A DNA stretch of 64,000 nucleotides from Nocardia flavorosea (GCF_015477805.1 NZ_JADLQL010000005.1:310001-374000); one strand, 5' to 3'; shown: positions 42,002-50,576, numbered from the stretch's first letter. Program-made: numbers and translations. Notes: generated by a model not told the origin, from the sequence alone.

Positions 42002-42309
42002 CAGGACGCAGCCGAGCCCAGATTTCCGGAGATGATCTGATCCTGGGCCTCCACATTGTCGGCCAGGGTCACCACATCTTCTCCATACCTGGTGAACGCG
42101 TCCCGTACGTCCTGTATGGCCTTCAGTCCCGGGTCGGGTGTGTAGCGCTTGGCGAACGCCTGACCTACCTGGTCGGTGCCCCAGCACTGCCCCTCGGTGT
42201 CGAGCACGCGACGCAATTGTTCTGCCGCGCTGGTGATATCGTCGGCCACCGCACCGAATCGCGGTCCGGTATTACGGAGGCCGTCCGGATCGACGCCCAG
42301 GACACTCAC
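42001..42309 (-). CDS. WXG100-family protein
   Basis: This 102-residue helical-hairpin protein has the turn CWGTDQVGQAFAKRY, a W-G variant of WXG, and a C-terminal helix DAFTRYGEDVVTLADNVEAQD. The GTG at 42309 starts it, and its stop overlaps the toxin ATG by one base, so toxin and WXG protein are translated together. It probably pairs with the toxin N-terminus for type VII export. Confidence 0.82.
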   Translation of the reverse strand: MSVLGVDPDGLRNTGPRFGAVADDITSAAEQLRRVLDTEGQCWGTDQVGQAFAKRYTPDPGLKAIQDVRDAFTRYGEDVVTLADNVEAQDQIISGNLGSAAS

Positions 42310-42337
42310 GGCATGTCCTCCCCGGTGCGCTCGTCGG

Positions 42338-42844
42338 TCACCGGCCGGGATCCAGGTAGGAACGGTTGCGGAAGTACTCGTCTTCCTCTTCGTCGGTCAG
42401 TTCCCGCGTGGCCGGTGGGGGTGTGGCCGGCGGAGGTTCGGAGAAGCTCGACACCATGTCCCGGATGCTGGGTGCGCCGGGGATGAGCTCGGAGAGATCG
42501 GGCATCGCGCCGACCTCCGCCTCGAGCGGCGCCATGGCCTGCTGCGTGGCGTCGCCGGCTTGCCGGGCCGCGGCGTGCACCGCCTCGAGTACGGAACGGG
42601 CGAGCTTGTCCGGTGTGGTCCGTTTGAACGCCCCCGCATCGATGTGCACATCGACCGGGATCCCGGCCACATTGCTATCGATCCGGACCATATTGTCGGC
42701 CGACCACACACTCACCGTCGTGGCCGCCAGCCGGGCCTGGAGTTCTCCCAGCTGTGCGCGCTGCTGTTCGAACGACTCCAGTAAGGCATCCATCTCGGCC
42801 CGCATCCGATCGTTCCGTGCCCGCTTCTCCTCGCGCTCGCTCAC
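42338..42844 (-). CDS. YbaB/EbfC-family protein
   Basis: This 168-residue protein resembles the YbaB/EbfC nucleoid-associated family: a long N-terminal helix (MRAEMDALLESFEQQRAQLG), strands VSVWSADNMVRIDSNVAG and VDVHIDAGAF, then helix KLARSVLEAVHAAAR. The C-terminal 60 residues are acidic and proline-rich. In actinobacterial toxin loci a YbaB-like gene routinely precedes the WXG100 and toxin genes; its role there is unknown, possibly chaperoning. The GTG at 42844 is chosen for AAGGGGG six bases upstream. Confidence 0.75.
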   Translation of the reverse strand: MSEREEKRARNDRMRAEMDALLESFEQQRAQLGELQARLAATTVSVWSADNMVRIDSNVAGIPVDVHIDAGAFKRTTPDKLARSVLEAVHAAARQAGDATQQAMAPLEAEVGAMPDLSELIPGAPSIRDMVSSFSEPPPATPPPATRELTDEEEDEYFRNRSYLDPGR

Positions 42845-43138
42845 TCGGCCCCCCTTACCGGTCGTCGCCTCAGTACTTGTTCCGGCGCACCGATCCGCGA
42901 ACGGTCCCACCCTGTCCCTCCGGATTCCATCATCACATCGGAGTCGAGGCAAATCGGGACGGCGCAGTTCGCACGCACCGCCCGCTCCTACCGCCGCGTG
43001 AATCCGGCGGCGGACACTAGTTGCCGCCGCCGGATCTTACAATCCCTGGACCGACCACTGGGATCACATCAGACCGTCACGGCACGGAATGTGTACTTGT
43101 ACGTGGAACCCCCTGTGCTGCACTGCTTGCCTGGATCC

Positions 43139-43663
43139 ATGACATTTGGGATAGCCAAATCGGCTCAAAGGAAACTCCGTATGCGGCGCCCCGGCGCGGC
43201 CCAGGATCTGTCCACGGCGCTTCGTACGATCTCCGAGGTCAACCGGATAATCGCCGCAACCGATACAAAAGTCGGGTTGCTGCTGACCGCGAACGGGTTC
43301 GCGCTCACGGGCCTGATCGCCGGCGGACGCACGCACACCGCCGTGCTCTCCTCCGTGCTCGGCATCGCCCTCGGGATATCTCTGCTGGTGTGCATGGTGT
43401 ACATGGCGGCCACTCTGAAACCGGATCTGCGCGGCGCCGGCCCGGGGAACTGGTTCAGCTTCCCGAGCTTTCCCGCCGCGACCGACCGGCGGCCGAGTAC
43501 CGCGGCGCTCGCCGATCATGCATGGCGGGAGGCCGCGATTCTCGCCGACGTGGCACGCAGAAAGTACCGGCGGTTCGCAGTGGCGCTGCGATGGAGTTCG
43601 GTGAGCCTGATCGTGTTCGTGGTCTGGTTCATCGCCTCCTCCTTGTCCGGTATCAATGTGTGA
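43139..43663 (+). CDS. PycTM-like membrane effector (Pycsar effector family)
   Basis: This 174-residue protein has a helical start (TALRTISEVNRIIAATDTKVG), membrane helices at about 50-68 (LLLTANGFALTGLIAGG) and 75-100, a central soluble segment with ALADHAWREAAILADVARRKYR, and a third helix (SLIVFVVWFIASSL). The 'I.ATD.K.G.LLT.NG' run followed by helices is the hallmark of PycTM, the membrane-disrupting effector of Pycsar anti-phage systems. Known Pycsar effectors are switched on by cyclic pyrimidine nucleotides. A class III cyclase-like gene lies 3.4 kb away in a convergent operon rather than next door, so the pairing is unproven. ATG 43139 is the most likely start. Confidence 0.7.
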   Translation: MTFGIAKSAQRKLRMRRPGAAQDLSTALRTISEVNRIIAATDTKVGLLLTANGFALTGLIAGGRTHTAVLSSVLGIALGISLLVCMVYMAATLKPDLRGAGPGNWFSFPSFPAATDRRPSTAALADHAWREAAILADVARRKYRRFAVALRWSSVSLIVFVVWFIASSLSGINV

Positions 43664-43707
43664 GCCGTCGGTGGCGGACGGCTCACGCTATCCAACGAGG
43701 TACAACG

Positions 43708-44799
43708 TCAGTCGTCTCCGTCCTCGTCCTCGTCGTCCTCCGGATCGTCGGATTCCGAATCCGCGGTGTCGAGCGTTGCGAGATCGGTGATGATCGACGA
43801 CGCGGTCAGCTCGATGTCCGGCAGCGGGGCGGCACTGCCCACGGTCTTCGTCGTTGTCGCGCTCTCGATCAGCGCATTGACCTTTGCCAGCAGCTGATCG
43901 CCGTCCCGCTTGTTCAGCATGCCTTTGTCGAGCAACGCGGTGATGATCTCCTGCGCGGTCTGTCTATTGAGATTGTGCTGGACGACCAGCTGCTGGATCA
44001 CCTGTCCGACATCATCTCGCCGGGAGGCCAGCTGGAGCGCGAACATGCCGAGATCACCCTCCCGAAGCACCCGCAGGTAGTGCTCCATCCGGTGCTGTTC
44101 GCGCACAATGTAGTTCTGGCCCTTCACCTCGGCGACCTCGTGCTCGAACTTGGCCGACTGTAGCTTCAGTCTTTGCCCGGCATCGTTTTCCGAGTACTCG
44201 AGTTCGATATCGCGGAGCAGGTGCTGATGCTCCGCCCGACGCCGCTCCGCGGTCCGCTCATCCAGCGTCCGATTGCGGAGGTGGCCCAGAGTCTCCGCAT
44301 CAGGTCGTAGTTGCACCCGGCAGCCCAGCAGTGTCAGTCCGTGGCCCAATTCGATGGTGCCCACCGCAAAGAAGGAATTGATCTGCACTTCGGCGTCGAG
44401 GAATCTGTCGATTTCGAATTGACAGCACAACGCCCGGAGATTCTGCTCGACAATCGGCCGGTACACGAATTCGGCGGCGCGCACATTGTCTCGGATGGCC
44501 GCGATCGGATCGGTGATCCGCCAGGACAGATGTGTTTGGACAAGGAAGCTGAGCGCGTTCTCGGCGCTGGGTACCTCGACCTCGAACGACGCGTGGTGGA
44601 CCGCGACATTCACCCAGAAGATCCCGGCAGGACGCGCTCCGAAGATTCCGAGCGGTTTTCGTTCGATCGGCACCAGCCCGCCATTACGGTCGAGAGAGAC
44701 GGTGAGCCAGTACCCGTCGGACTGCGGACGGAACCGCCGCCAGTCTTCGCCGGACATTGGCAAGTAGCGGACCAATGCATCCGGAGGGCTCGCATTCAT
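43708..44799 (-). CDS. SPFH/band-7-like domain protein
   Basis: This is a 363-residue protein. Residues about 55-160 (FWVNVAVHHASFEVEVPSAE, VQTHLSWRITDPIAAIRDNV) have the strand pattern and the 'V.DP..A...' phrase of SPFH domains. A long charged helical region follows (about 170-260, TAERRRAEHQHLLRDIELEY), as in oligomerising band-7 proteins, then a very acidic C-terminus (last 20 residues mostly Asp/Glu). No N-terminal membrane anchor is evident. It follows the NTPase gene by 5 bases, with AAGGGA overlapping that gene's stop, so it is the last member of the operon. It may form a scaffold for the NTPase/cyclase system. Confidence 0.65.
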   Translation of the reverse strand: MNASPPDALVRYLPMSGEDWRRFRPQSDGYWLTVSLDRNGGLVPIERKPLGIFGARPAGIFWVNVAVHHASFEVEVPSAENALSFLVQTHLSWRITDPIAAIRDNVRAAEFVYRPIVEQNLRALCCQFEIDRFLDAEVQINSFFAVGTIELGHGLTLLGCRVQLRPDAETLGHLRNRTLDERTAERRRAEHQHLLRDIELEYSENDAGQRLKLQSAKFEHEVAEVKGQNYIVREQHRMEHYLRVLREGDLGMFALQLASRRDDVGQVIQQLVVQHNLNRQTAQEIITALLDKGMLNKRDGDQLLAKVNALIESATTTKTVGSAAPLPDIELTASSIITDLATLDTADSESDDPEDDEDEDGDD

Positions 44800-44804
44800 T
44801 GTGA

Positions 44805-47048
44805 TTATCCCTTCAATTCGAGCTGTTTCGAGCCGGAACGTCCCGGTGATTCGATGATCGCGAGAATCTCCTGGGCCGCCCGCCGAGGCCCCCTGGGCTC
44901 AGTGGCCCATTCCCGCAGGTAATACGGGAAGATGTCGGCGTCCTGTAGGGCGTCCCCGAGATCTGACAGGAGGCGTGCGAGCGGTTCTCGCATCGCCGGG
45001 TCTTCCTCGGCGTCGGCCACCCACGCACGGATTTCGGCATAGGTATCGGGCGGGTGGTCGGGATTCCGGAGGAGTCTGCTGAAGAGCGTGACAATTGCGG
45101 CCCGGTTTGCGCCGGTCAGGCACAGCGTCACCGGCCAGTCGTACACGCTCTGTTCGGTTGGTACCGAGCGGTACCGGCACAGATCCAGCACACACCGTAA
45201 CCCGGTGTCACGCAGTTGCGGTTTGGCCGTGCTCTCGGTCCAGCGCAACAGTTCCATCAGGATGCGATCGGCGAGGCCATCCGACCAGAACAGCTGCGCC
45301 ATCGAGAACGAAACCGCAACACGGAGGGACACTCGGTTGCTCCTCGCCGCACGGCGTAGCCGTCGCACAGCGGTATCCGGCATGGCCTGCCCGATCTCGC
45401 TGCCCAGTGCCCGGGCAGCGGTAACTCGCAGCGCCAAGGGCTGGTCGCGCTGCAACCAAGTAGCAAGCATGCGGGATACCAACGGAGCCAGATCGGAATA
45501 CAAGAACGGAAAATGCAACGCGGCCATTGCCGCGGCACGGCCGTATCGGGAACCGCTGCGTGCCCAGGGCTCGATCAGCTTGGTACGCGCATGGTCGAAT
45601 TCGAATATCGACAGCAAGCCTGCCGCCACTCCGGCACGGGCACCTACCCGGAGATCGGGGCTGCAGCCCAGTGCGTACAGCCACTCGCGCACCAGCTCGT
45701 GGGCGCTGTGATACTCCCGCCACACCAGAGCGAGTATTTCGGGGGCAAGGTTCGCGTCAGTGAATTCGACGATATCGACCGGGATTTCACCATAGACAGT
45801 CTCCTCGGTCGATCGCCGCGTTCTCGCTCGCGCGGCGTCGACAAGTTCGCTGTTCCGTGAGCCGAATACCGGCCACGCGGGTGTCCGGTCGGGCTCCTCC
45901 GCGCCGGCGATCACCCGGGCCAGCATGCGAGCCGCATCGGACACCATGTAGACAGGCATCCCGTTGAAGACGGCAAGTGCAATGGTGAACGCCCGAGCCT
46001 CTGAGCTGAGCTGCTCATCGAACCACCGCCGCAACTCCGTCTTGATCGCCGCGTGATGGCGACGGATGACCTCGCTGATATCGCCACCTTCGGCCGAGGT
46101 ATCGGCCAGCTCTTTGCCCAGCTGCGCGAGTGTGCGCGCGGCCGGCCATTCCTTCGTGTATCTATCGATGAGCCGGCGTAGCTCCGGATGGTCCAATATG
46201 TCCGTCGGATCGCGGTTCAGGTGGTACCGCACATGGCTGCGGACCACTTCTGTTACGTCTGCCGGAGCATCCCCGTCGACAAGGAATTCCCCCAGATCGG
46301 GTGCAAGCTCGGTGGCGGCATCCAGAAGAACGACCATCCGGCAGCCCTGATCGCGCAGTGCGGCACTCAACTGGTCGAGATGGAACCGGTGCAGCCGACC
46401 GGCCTGATCGGGACCGAACCATTCCATCAGATACCCGGTATCGGGGCTGAAGTCGATGTTCGGTGAGCGTAGTTCCACATCCGGCTCGAGAGTGTAGATA
46501 CGTGCCGAGCAGCACTCGTCCAGTGCACGCAACGCGGCAGTTGTACGGCCCCACCCTCGGGGTGCACGCAGCAGCAGTAATGACTGCGTGGTGAGGATAC
46601 GGCGAATATTCGCGAACCGCGTAGGTTCCACGAAGACCCGCTCGATTAGTGCGATACGCTCAGTGGCGACCTCGCCCCGCGCCACGGGTCGCCGACCGGT
46701 GGCGTTTCCGATGTTGTCCCGGCCCACCTGGGTGCCGATGGTGGCATCACCGCCGATGAAGTTCGTGGCATGGATCGTCACATGCCTCGCACCACCCGGA
46801 ACGCCGCGCAGGGCGGCGACCGCGTCTGACATGCTCGTGGCGGCTACCCGGGTTTCCTCGAGCCGCTCATCCTCCGTGGTATCGGACGGCTCCGCCGGTT
46901 CGGCCGGGCTCGCCACGCCGGCCTGCCCACGATTCCCACCCGCATCGCTTGCCCGGCCGGGTGACTCGGTGGAGTCGCCGGGTGCAGCCGCGGCGGCATC
47001 GCTGTCATTCCGATCAGACCGGGACGCCTCGGGGTCGGCGCCGTTCAT
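44805..47048 (-). CDS. P-loop NTPase with Gly/Asn-rich signalling motif
   Basis: This 747-residue protein has a disordered, acidic N-terminal 85 residues, then the motif NFIGGDATIGTQVGRDNI at 96-113. A P-loop NTPase follows: Walker A-like RAPRGWGRTT (161-170, with Arg168 where Lys is normal), and Walker B VVLLDAATE with Asp243. A long helical region to the C-terminus recalls HEAT-like or winged regions of STAND-type ATPases. The same motif ends the cyclase-like protein encoded just upstream, whose gene overlaps this one as ATGA. The architecture suggests a sensor or switch NTPase of a conflict system with homotypic, amyloid-like signalling. The exact NTPase clade is not recognised. Confidence 0.65.
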   Translation of the reverse strand: MNGADPEASRSDRNDSDAAAAAPGDSTESPGRASDAGGNRGQAGVASPAEPAEPSDTTEDERLEETRVAATSMSDAVAALRGVPGGARHVTIHATNFIGGDATIGTQVGRDNIGNATGRRPVARGEVATERIALIERVFVEPTRFANIRRILTTQSLLLLRAPRGWGRTTAALRALDECCSARIYTLEPDVELRSPNIDFSPDTGYLMEWFGPDQAGRLHRFHLDQLSAALRDQGCRMVVLLDAATELAPDLGEFLVDGDAPADVTEVVRSHVRYHLNRDPTDILDHPELRRLIDRYTKEWPAARTLAQLGKELADTSAEGGDISEVIRRHHAAIKTELRRWFDEQLSSEARAFTIALAVFNGMPVYMVSDAARMLARVIAGAEEPDRTPAWPVFGSRNSELVDAARARTRRSTEETVYGEIPVDIVEFTDANLAPEILALVWREYHSAHELVREWLYALGCSPDLRVGARAGVAAGLLSIFEFDHARTKLIEPWARSGSRYGRAAAMAALHFPFLYSDLAPLVSRMLATWLQRDQPLALRVTAARALGSEIGQAMPDTAVRRLRRAARSNRVSLRVAVSFSMAQLFWSDGLADRILMELLRWTESTAKPQLRDTGLRCVLDLCRYRSVPTEQSVYDWPVTLCLTGANRAAIVTLFSRLLRNPDHPPDTYAEIRAWVADAEEDPAMREPLARLLSDLGDALQDADIFPYYLREWATEPRGPRRAAQEILAIIESPGRSGSKQLELKG

Positions 47049-47785
47049 GAACCGAGGTGGATGTTGTCGCGACCCACCTGCGTGCCGACAACAGCATTGC
47101 CACCGATGAAGTTCTCGGCGCGAATGGTGGCCGCCTCCCAGTCCGGCCGTGCGGTGTCCGCTCCGTCGGCGCGGTGTTCGGTAGGCGTCGGTTCCGACGG
47201 CTCGGTGGGTGGCAGCGGGGGTTCTGGGTATCCCGGTACGCGAACCCAGATCCGGCGGTCACCACTCTTCGATGACATTGTGAAGCTCGCATATTCATCC
47301 GGTGTCACGGTGTCCCGGTACCCGTGCCGGATCAGGCCGTTGAAAATCGAATCCGATGCCACCACCACGGCGTCCGCACGCGGAGCCCGCTCCAGCGCGT
47401 ACTTGACGGGCTGCGCAGAGTTCATTCGAAACGTCGCGGTCACCGCATCACTCGACCATCCGTTGGCATCCCTGCCGACGTATCCCTCGTGCACCGCGAT
47501 ACGCACCCGCAGCCAGTTCAGCGGGCCCGCCGTACCGTTGTGTTCGCGAACGCCGGTCAGCATCCCACCGACGACCCGGTCCAGGACATCCAGCACCGGG
47601 ATCTCGAGTACGAGCATCGCTCCGTCTCCGCGATCCTCCTGCGCTACCAGACTTTCGGCGCCTTGTACCGCGCGATCGATGATGCGGTAGAGCGCTGCGC
47701 GCACCGCCTCCACCTGCACGTTGGTCAACGACTCCGAATTCTCGATATCCACGACGAGAATAGAGCGATGCGTGGGTTCGGACAT
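47045..47785 (-). CDS. Class III nucleotidyl-cyclase-like protein with C-terminal motif
   Basis: This is a 246-residue protein. The cyclase homology domain has the two metal-binding aspartates at the expected places: Asp13 in ILVVDIENS and Asp54 in EDRGDGAMLVLE. These are followed by RVRIAVHEGYV and VVVASDSIFNGL, the usual later strands. A proline-rich linker (186-205) leads to the terminal motif NFIGGNAVVGTQVGRDNI (225-242). Start ATG 47785 follows AGGAGGAAAC. Class III cyclases make cAMP, cGMP or, in Pycsar systems, cCMP/cUMP. It lies between a Crp-like gene and the NTPase gene (ATGA overlap). Activity and nucleotide are inferred. Confidence 0.7.
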   Translation of the reverse strand: MSEPTHRSILVVDIENSESLTNVQVEAVRAALYRIIDRAVQGAESLVAQEDRGDGAMLVLEIPVLDVLDRVVGGMLTGVREHNGTAGPLNWLRVRIAVHEGYVGRDANGWSSDAVTATFRMNSAQPVKYALERAPRADAVVVASDSIFNGLIRHGYRDTVTPDEYASFTMSSKSGDRRIWVRVPGYPEPPLPPTEPSEPTPTEHRADGADTARPDWEAATIRAENFIGGNAVVGTQVGRDNIHLGS

Positions 47786-47834
47786 GTTTCCTCCTGATTT
47801 GTACGGCACCCGCGGAACTGGCAGTTCCCCAGGT

Positions 47835-48536
47835 CTACCGGTTCGGAACACGCGCGTCTGCGTCCGAATACACATTCGGACGCACACCTTCTGCCACTTC
47901 GGCGAGCAGATCGGGCCGCAGCAGTTCCACACACCGACGAGCGGTCCTGATGGCGCCGATCGTGCGCAGTTTTCTGAATGCCTTGGCAACGGCTTCTCGG
48001 GAAGCGTTCGCCGCATCGGCCAATTCGGTCTGGGTCAGTGGTAGAACGATCACCACCCGGTCCGTATCGGTACGCCCGTACCGCCGGCCGTATTCGAGCA
48101 GTAGCCGGGCCAGCCGTTGGGTGACGGTGTACGCGCCGTAGTCCAAACGGTGTACGTCGGCCTCCCGTAACCGGGCGACCACAGTACGCAACAGTTCGAA
48201 TGCCAGCGCACCGTCGTCGACCAGCAACGCACGGAAAGCGGTTCCCTGCACGGTCGCAGCAACAACTGGCGAGATGGCGGTGATCGTCGCCGACCGCGGT
48301 CTCCCGTCGACGGCGCCGAGCTCACCGAGTAAATCCCCGGGACCGCGAATACCCAGGACAACCTGTTTTCCGCTGGGTGCGGAAGAGCTCACCTTGACCC
48401 AGCCCTGTTCGACCACCAGGACGTTATCGGACAGGTCGCCTTCATGGAGCAGCACCGCTCCCCTCGGCCAATGCTGCCGCGTACCCGCTTTCAGCAGTTG
48501 CTTACTGTCGAAATGAGGTAGAGCGTCGAATTTCAG
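47835..48536 (-). CDS. Crp/Fnr-family cyclic-nucleotide-type regulator
   Basis: This protein of about 233 residues has a cyclic-nucleotide-binding beta barrel (VLLHEGDLSDNVLVVEQGWV, then GPGDLLGELGAVDGRPRSAT) and a C-terminal winged helix-turn-helix (LTQTELADAANASREAVAKA). The phosphate-binding cassette retains GELG...RPRSAT. The usual first part of the barrel (LPHFDSKQLLKAGTRQHW) lies upstream of the first GTG (48455). The only start that includes it is CTG at 48534-48536, six bases behind AAGGGGGA. The gene ends 49 bases before the cyclase-like gene, so a cyclase-to-Crp feedback loop is plausible. Confidence 0.8.
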   Translation of the reverse strand: MKFDALPHFDSKQLLKAGTRQHWPRGAVLLHEGDLSDNVLVVEQGWVKVSSSAPSGKQVVLGIRGPGDLLGELGAVDGRPRSATITAISPVVAATVQGTAFRALLVDDGALAFELLRTVVARLREADVHRLDYGAYTVTQRLARLLLEYGRRYGRTDTDRVVIVLPLTQTELADAANASREAVAKAFRKLRTIGAIRTARRCVELLRPDLLAEVAEGVRPNVYSDADARVPNR

Positions 48537-48719
48537 TGTTGTTCCCCCTTGCGAGCCACCGTGCTCGACGGTGATGACCTCGCGACAGGGTAGTGGATTG
48601 ACCTCAGCGGAGTACAGGGAACGTTGCAGCCGAAGCGAATTCGATACGGTTCACTCGAAATACGGGCTGCGATAGCGGAACTCATGTGTGCACATGCGCC
48701 GGTGCCGCAGCAGCCGCCG

Positions 48720-49173
48720 GACCACAAGTCGCGGAGGTACGCCGCAGGCCGCCGCTCGGCCGAGGTGTTCTGCAGCGGCGAGCGATCGACGGCGGCGACC
48801 AGCTCGGGTGCAGCACCAGAAGAGGCCACGTCGGGTCGGCGAACTGGTCAACAGCGTCAGATCCGTTTCCCGCGTACTTCGGACAGGACCGGTCAGCGGG
48901 GGTTTATCAGCCGAGAACACGGCGGCCAACCGGCTCAAACCACCCTCGACCGGCTCAACACAGACCATATCGGCGGCTGCGAGCCCGGCCGGTGGCCGTG
49001 CATCCGGACTGTTGTCCACCTTCGCGACCAGCACGGGTAACCCGTACCGGGGAGGATGAGTCCGGGCCGGGTGGAGCGCGCTCCGGCCGGGTGCTGCTAC
49101 TGCAGGCGGAAACGGCGCACATTCCCAGAGTTGTCAGGAACGCCGCAATCCACACCCACCATCGCTGCTGCAT
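48720..49173 (-). pseudogene. Decayed, truncated duplicate of the DUF3048 lipoprotein gene
   Basis: Three frames in succession match the intact gene at 54869-55816: the signal peptide and lipobox (WWVWIAAFLTTLGMCAVSAC from 49173), then LVAKVDNSPDARPP and VEPVEGGLSRLAAVFSADKP, then SSGAAPELVAAVDRSPLQ and SAERRPAAYLRD. Two frameshifts separate them, and homology ends abruptly after about 145 codons. The similarity continues into the leader before the ATG (GGGCAACCTCT), so promoter and gene were duplicated together. Downstream DNA to the Crp gene (48551-48719) is non-coding. Confidence 0.85.
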
Positions 49174-49288
49174 AGGGCAACCTCTGGCGCACCCAGCCTA
49201 CGCCGCATATGGCCAGGGCAGGAGTGGGCATGAATCGTGCTGACCGAACCCGCCGCAGAGCTGCGGACACAACTCGAGGTGCGCAACC

Positions 49289-49440
49289 ATGACCAGCCCT
49301 CCCCTTCAACCTCCACCGATGCCTCCGGCATCGCCCACCGGCCCGTACTCGGGCCCACCGGCAGCACCGAACAAACAGAAGAATACGATCGGGCTCATCG
49401 CGGTCATCGTGGCCGTCCTCGGCTTCGTCTTTGCCTGCAG
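49289..49440 (+). pseudogene. 5' fragment of a proline-rich single-pass membrane protein gene (DUF4352-like)
   Basis: The frame starts with a proline-rich tail (MTSPPLQPPPMPPASPTGPY) and one membrane helix (TIGLIAVIVAVLGFVFAC), the usual beginning of actinobacterial DUF4352 or related proteins. Coding character then stops; the open frame continues only as the antisense of the DUF3558 gene. The rest of the protein is missing, so this is a 3'-truncated remnant. Confidence 0.5.
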
Positions 49441-49548
49441 CGGTGACGTAGCCGTCGGCACGCAGGACGACACTGACTCGCCGGCCGCCTGCGACGAACA
49501 GAGCCCTCCACGTGCATGGCCACCACGGCAACAGTGTCGGGCTGCTTA

Positions 49549-50088
49549 TCAGGGAAGATCGACTCGGCTGACGATGGAACTGAGCAGTGGCATCTGCACA
49601 TCGCAGCTGACCTGGGAACGGTCGTCGAGGTCCACATCCGTCTTGCTCGCATCGGGCTCGATGGTGATCACCATCTCCGCGTCCCGATACTTCAGCCACA
49701 CGCTGCAGTTACCGCCTCGTTCGTTGGTGACGGAGGCCCGTCGATCGTCGATCTCCACGTAGCGCACATGGGTGGGCGATTCATGATCAGGAACAGCGCG
49801 GTCCTTCATGGAGATCGACAGGAAATCCCGCCAGCTGTCGCCCCAACTGCACCCGTTGCCGACGGTATCGTCGGACCGCTCGGATGGCACAGCTTCCTCC
49901 CCCTCCCTGGTGTTGTCCAGTTGCGCCACTTCGCTCGGCTCCACGAGCGCGCACAGATCGATATCACGCCAGTTCTGCGGGCCTTCGGATTCGGTGCCCC
50001 CGGACTCACTGCACCCCGTCACCCATACCGTGACGACCGCCGCAGTCAACAAAGCGGACTGAAGGCGCAGAGTTTTCATCGTGCTCAC
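49549..50088 (-). CDS. DUF3558-family lipoprotein
   Basis: This is a 179-residue protein with a lipoprotein signal peptide (core ALLTAAVVTVWVTGC, lipidated Cys26). The mature part shows DUF3558 features: DIDLCALVEPSEVAQL near the start, a central GNGCSWGDSW and a later NERGGNCSVWLKY, giving the paired cysteines. DUF3558 proteins (LppA type in mycobacteria) are surface lipoproteins of unknown function. GTG 50088 begins the frame; an ATG three codons later is an alternative. It looks intact although it sits among pseudogenes. Confidence 0.78.
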   Translation of the reverse strand: MSTMKTLRLQSALLTAAVVTVWVTGCSESGGTESEGPQNWRDIDLCALVEPSEVAQLDNTREGEEAVPSERSDDTVGNGCSWGDSWRDFLSISMKDRAVPDHESPTHVRYVEIDDRRASVTNERGGNCSVWLKYRDAEMVITIEPDASKTDVDLDDRSQVSCDVQMPLLSSIVSRVDLP

Positions 50089-50576
50089 AGACTCGTTGTC
50101 ACCCGCTGAGCGGAACCGCCTGGCCCCGGTAGGGATTGCCCCCTGGCGTCTCGGACTATGCAGTATGCGAAAAGTGATGTGTTAGGCCATTTTCTGCGCC
50201 TGATCGCCTGAGCGATGTGGACTGTCGCCACTGGCCCGGTCCCCCTCCGAATTCACTCCATCTCCGCGAGAGGCTACCAATGCCCGCGGCGATCCTCAAC
50301 GGGACAGTTCCCCGGCCGCGACGACGAGGACATGTAACTATTCGGCGCAGAGTAACGACCATCAGGTTGCCTCCTCGCAACGTGTATGCGGCGTATATCG
50401 ACGCGGGGCTGTGGGATGTTGCGACCGGTATGCAGTTCGGCCGGGAGGCAGCGATCGCGGGTCACGCGATCGGTACCTGGGCTAACATCCGATGCGATGC
50501 CCGACGGCGAAACGACTGGTCAGCGGGCTGACTATCCGCCCGACCCTCCGCGTCGACCGCGAGTTCAGGAGCATTT
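50089..50576. other. Gene-free stretch before the helicase remnant
   Basis: One plus-strand frame has a short coding-like piece (RNVYAAYIDAGLWDVATGMQ, near 50376-50440) with no ribosome binding site or known domain. Otherwise nothing is recognised. Confidence 0.35.

Noticed and set aside
28402..42844. A complete ESX/type VII secretion system
   Set aside because: Only cargo, WXG100 partners and accessory proteins are present. No EccB, EccC, EccD, EccE or mycosin gene is in the window.
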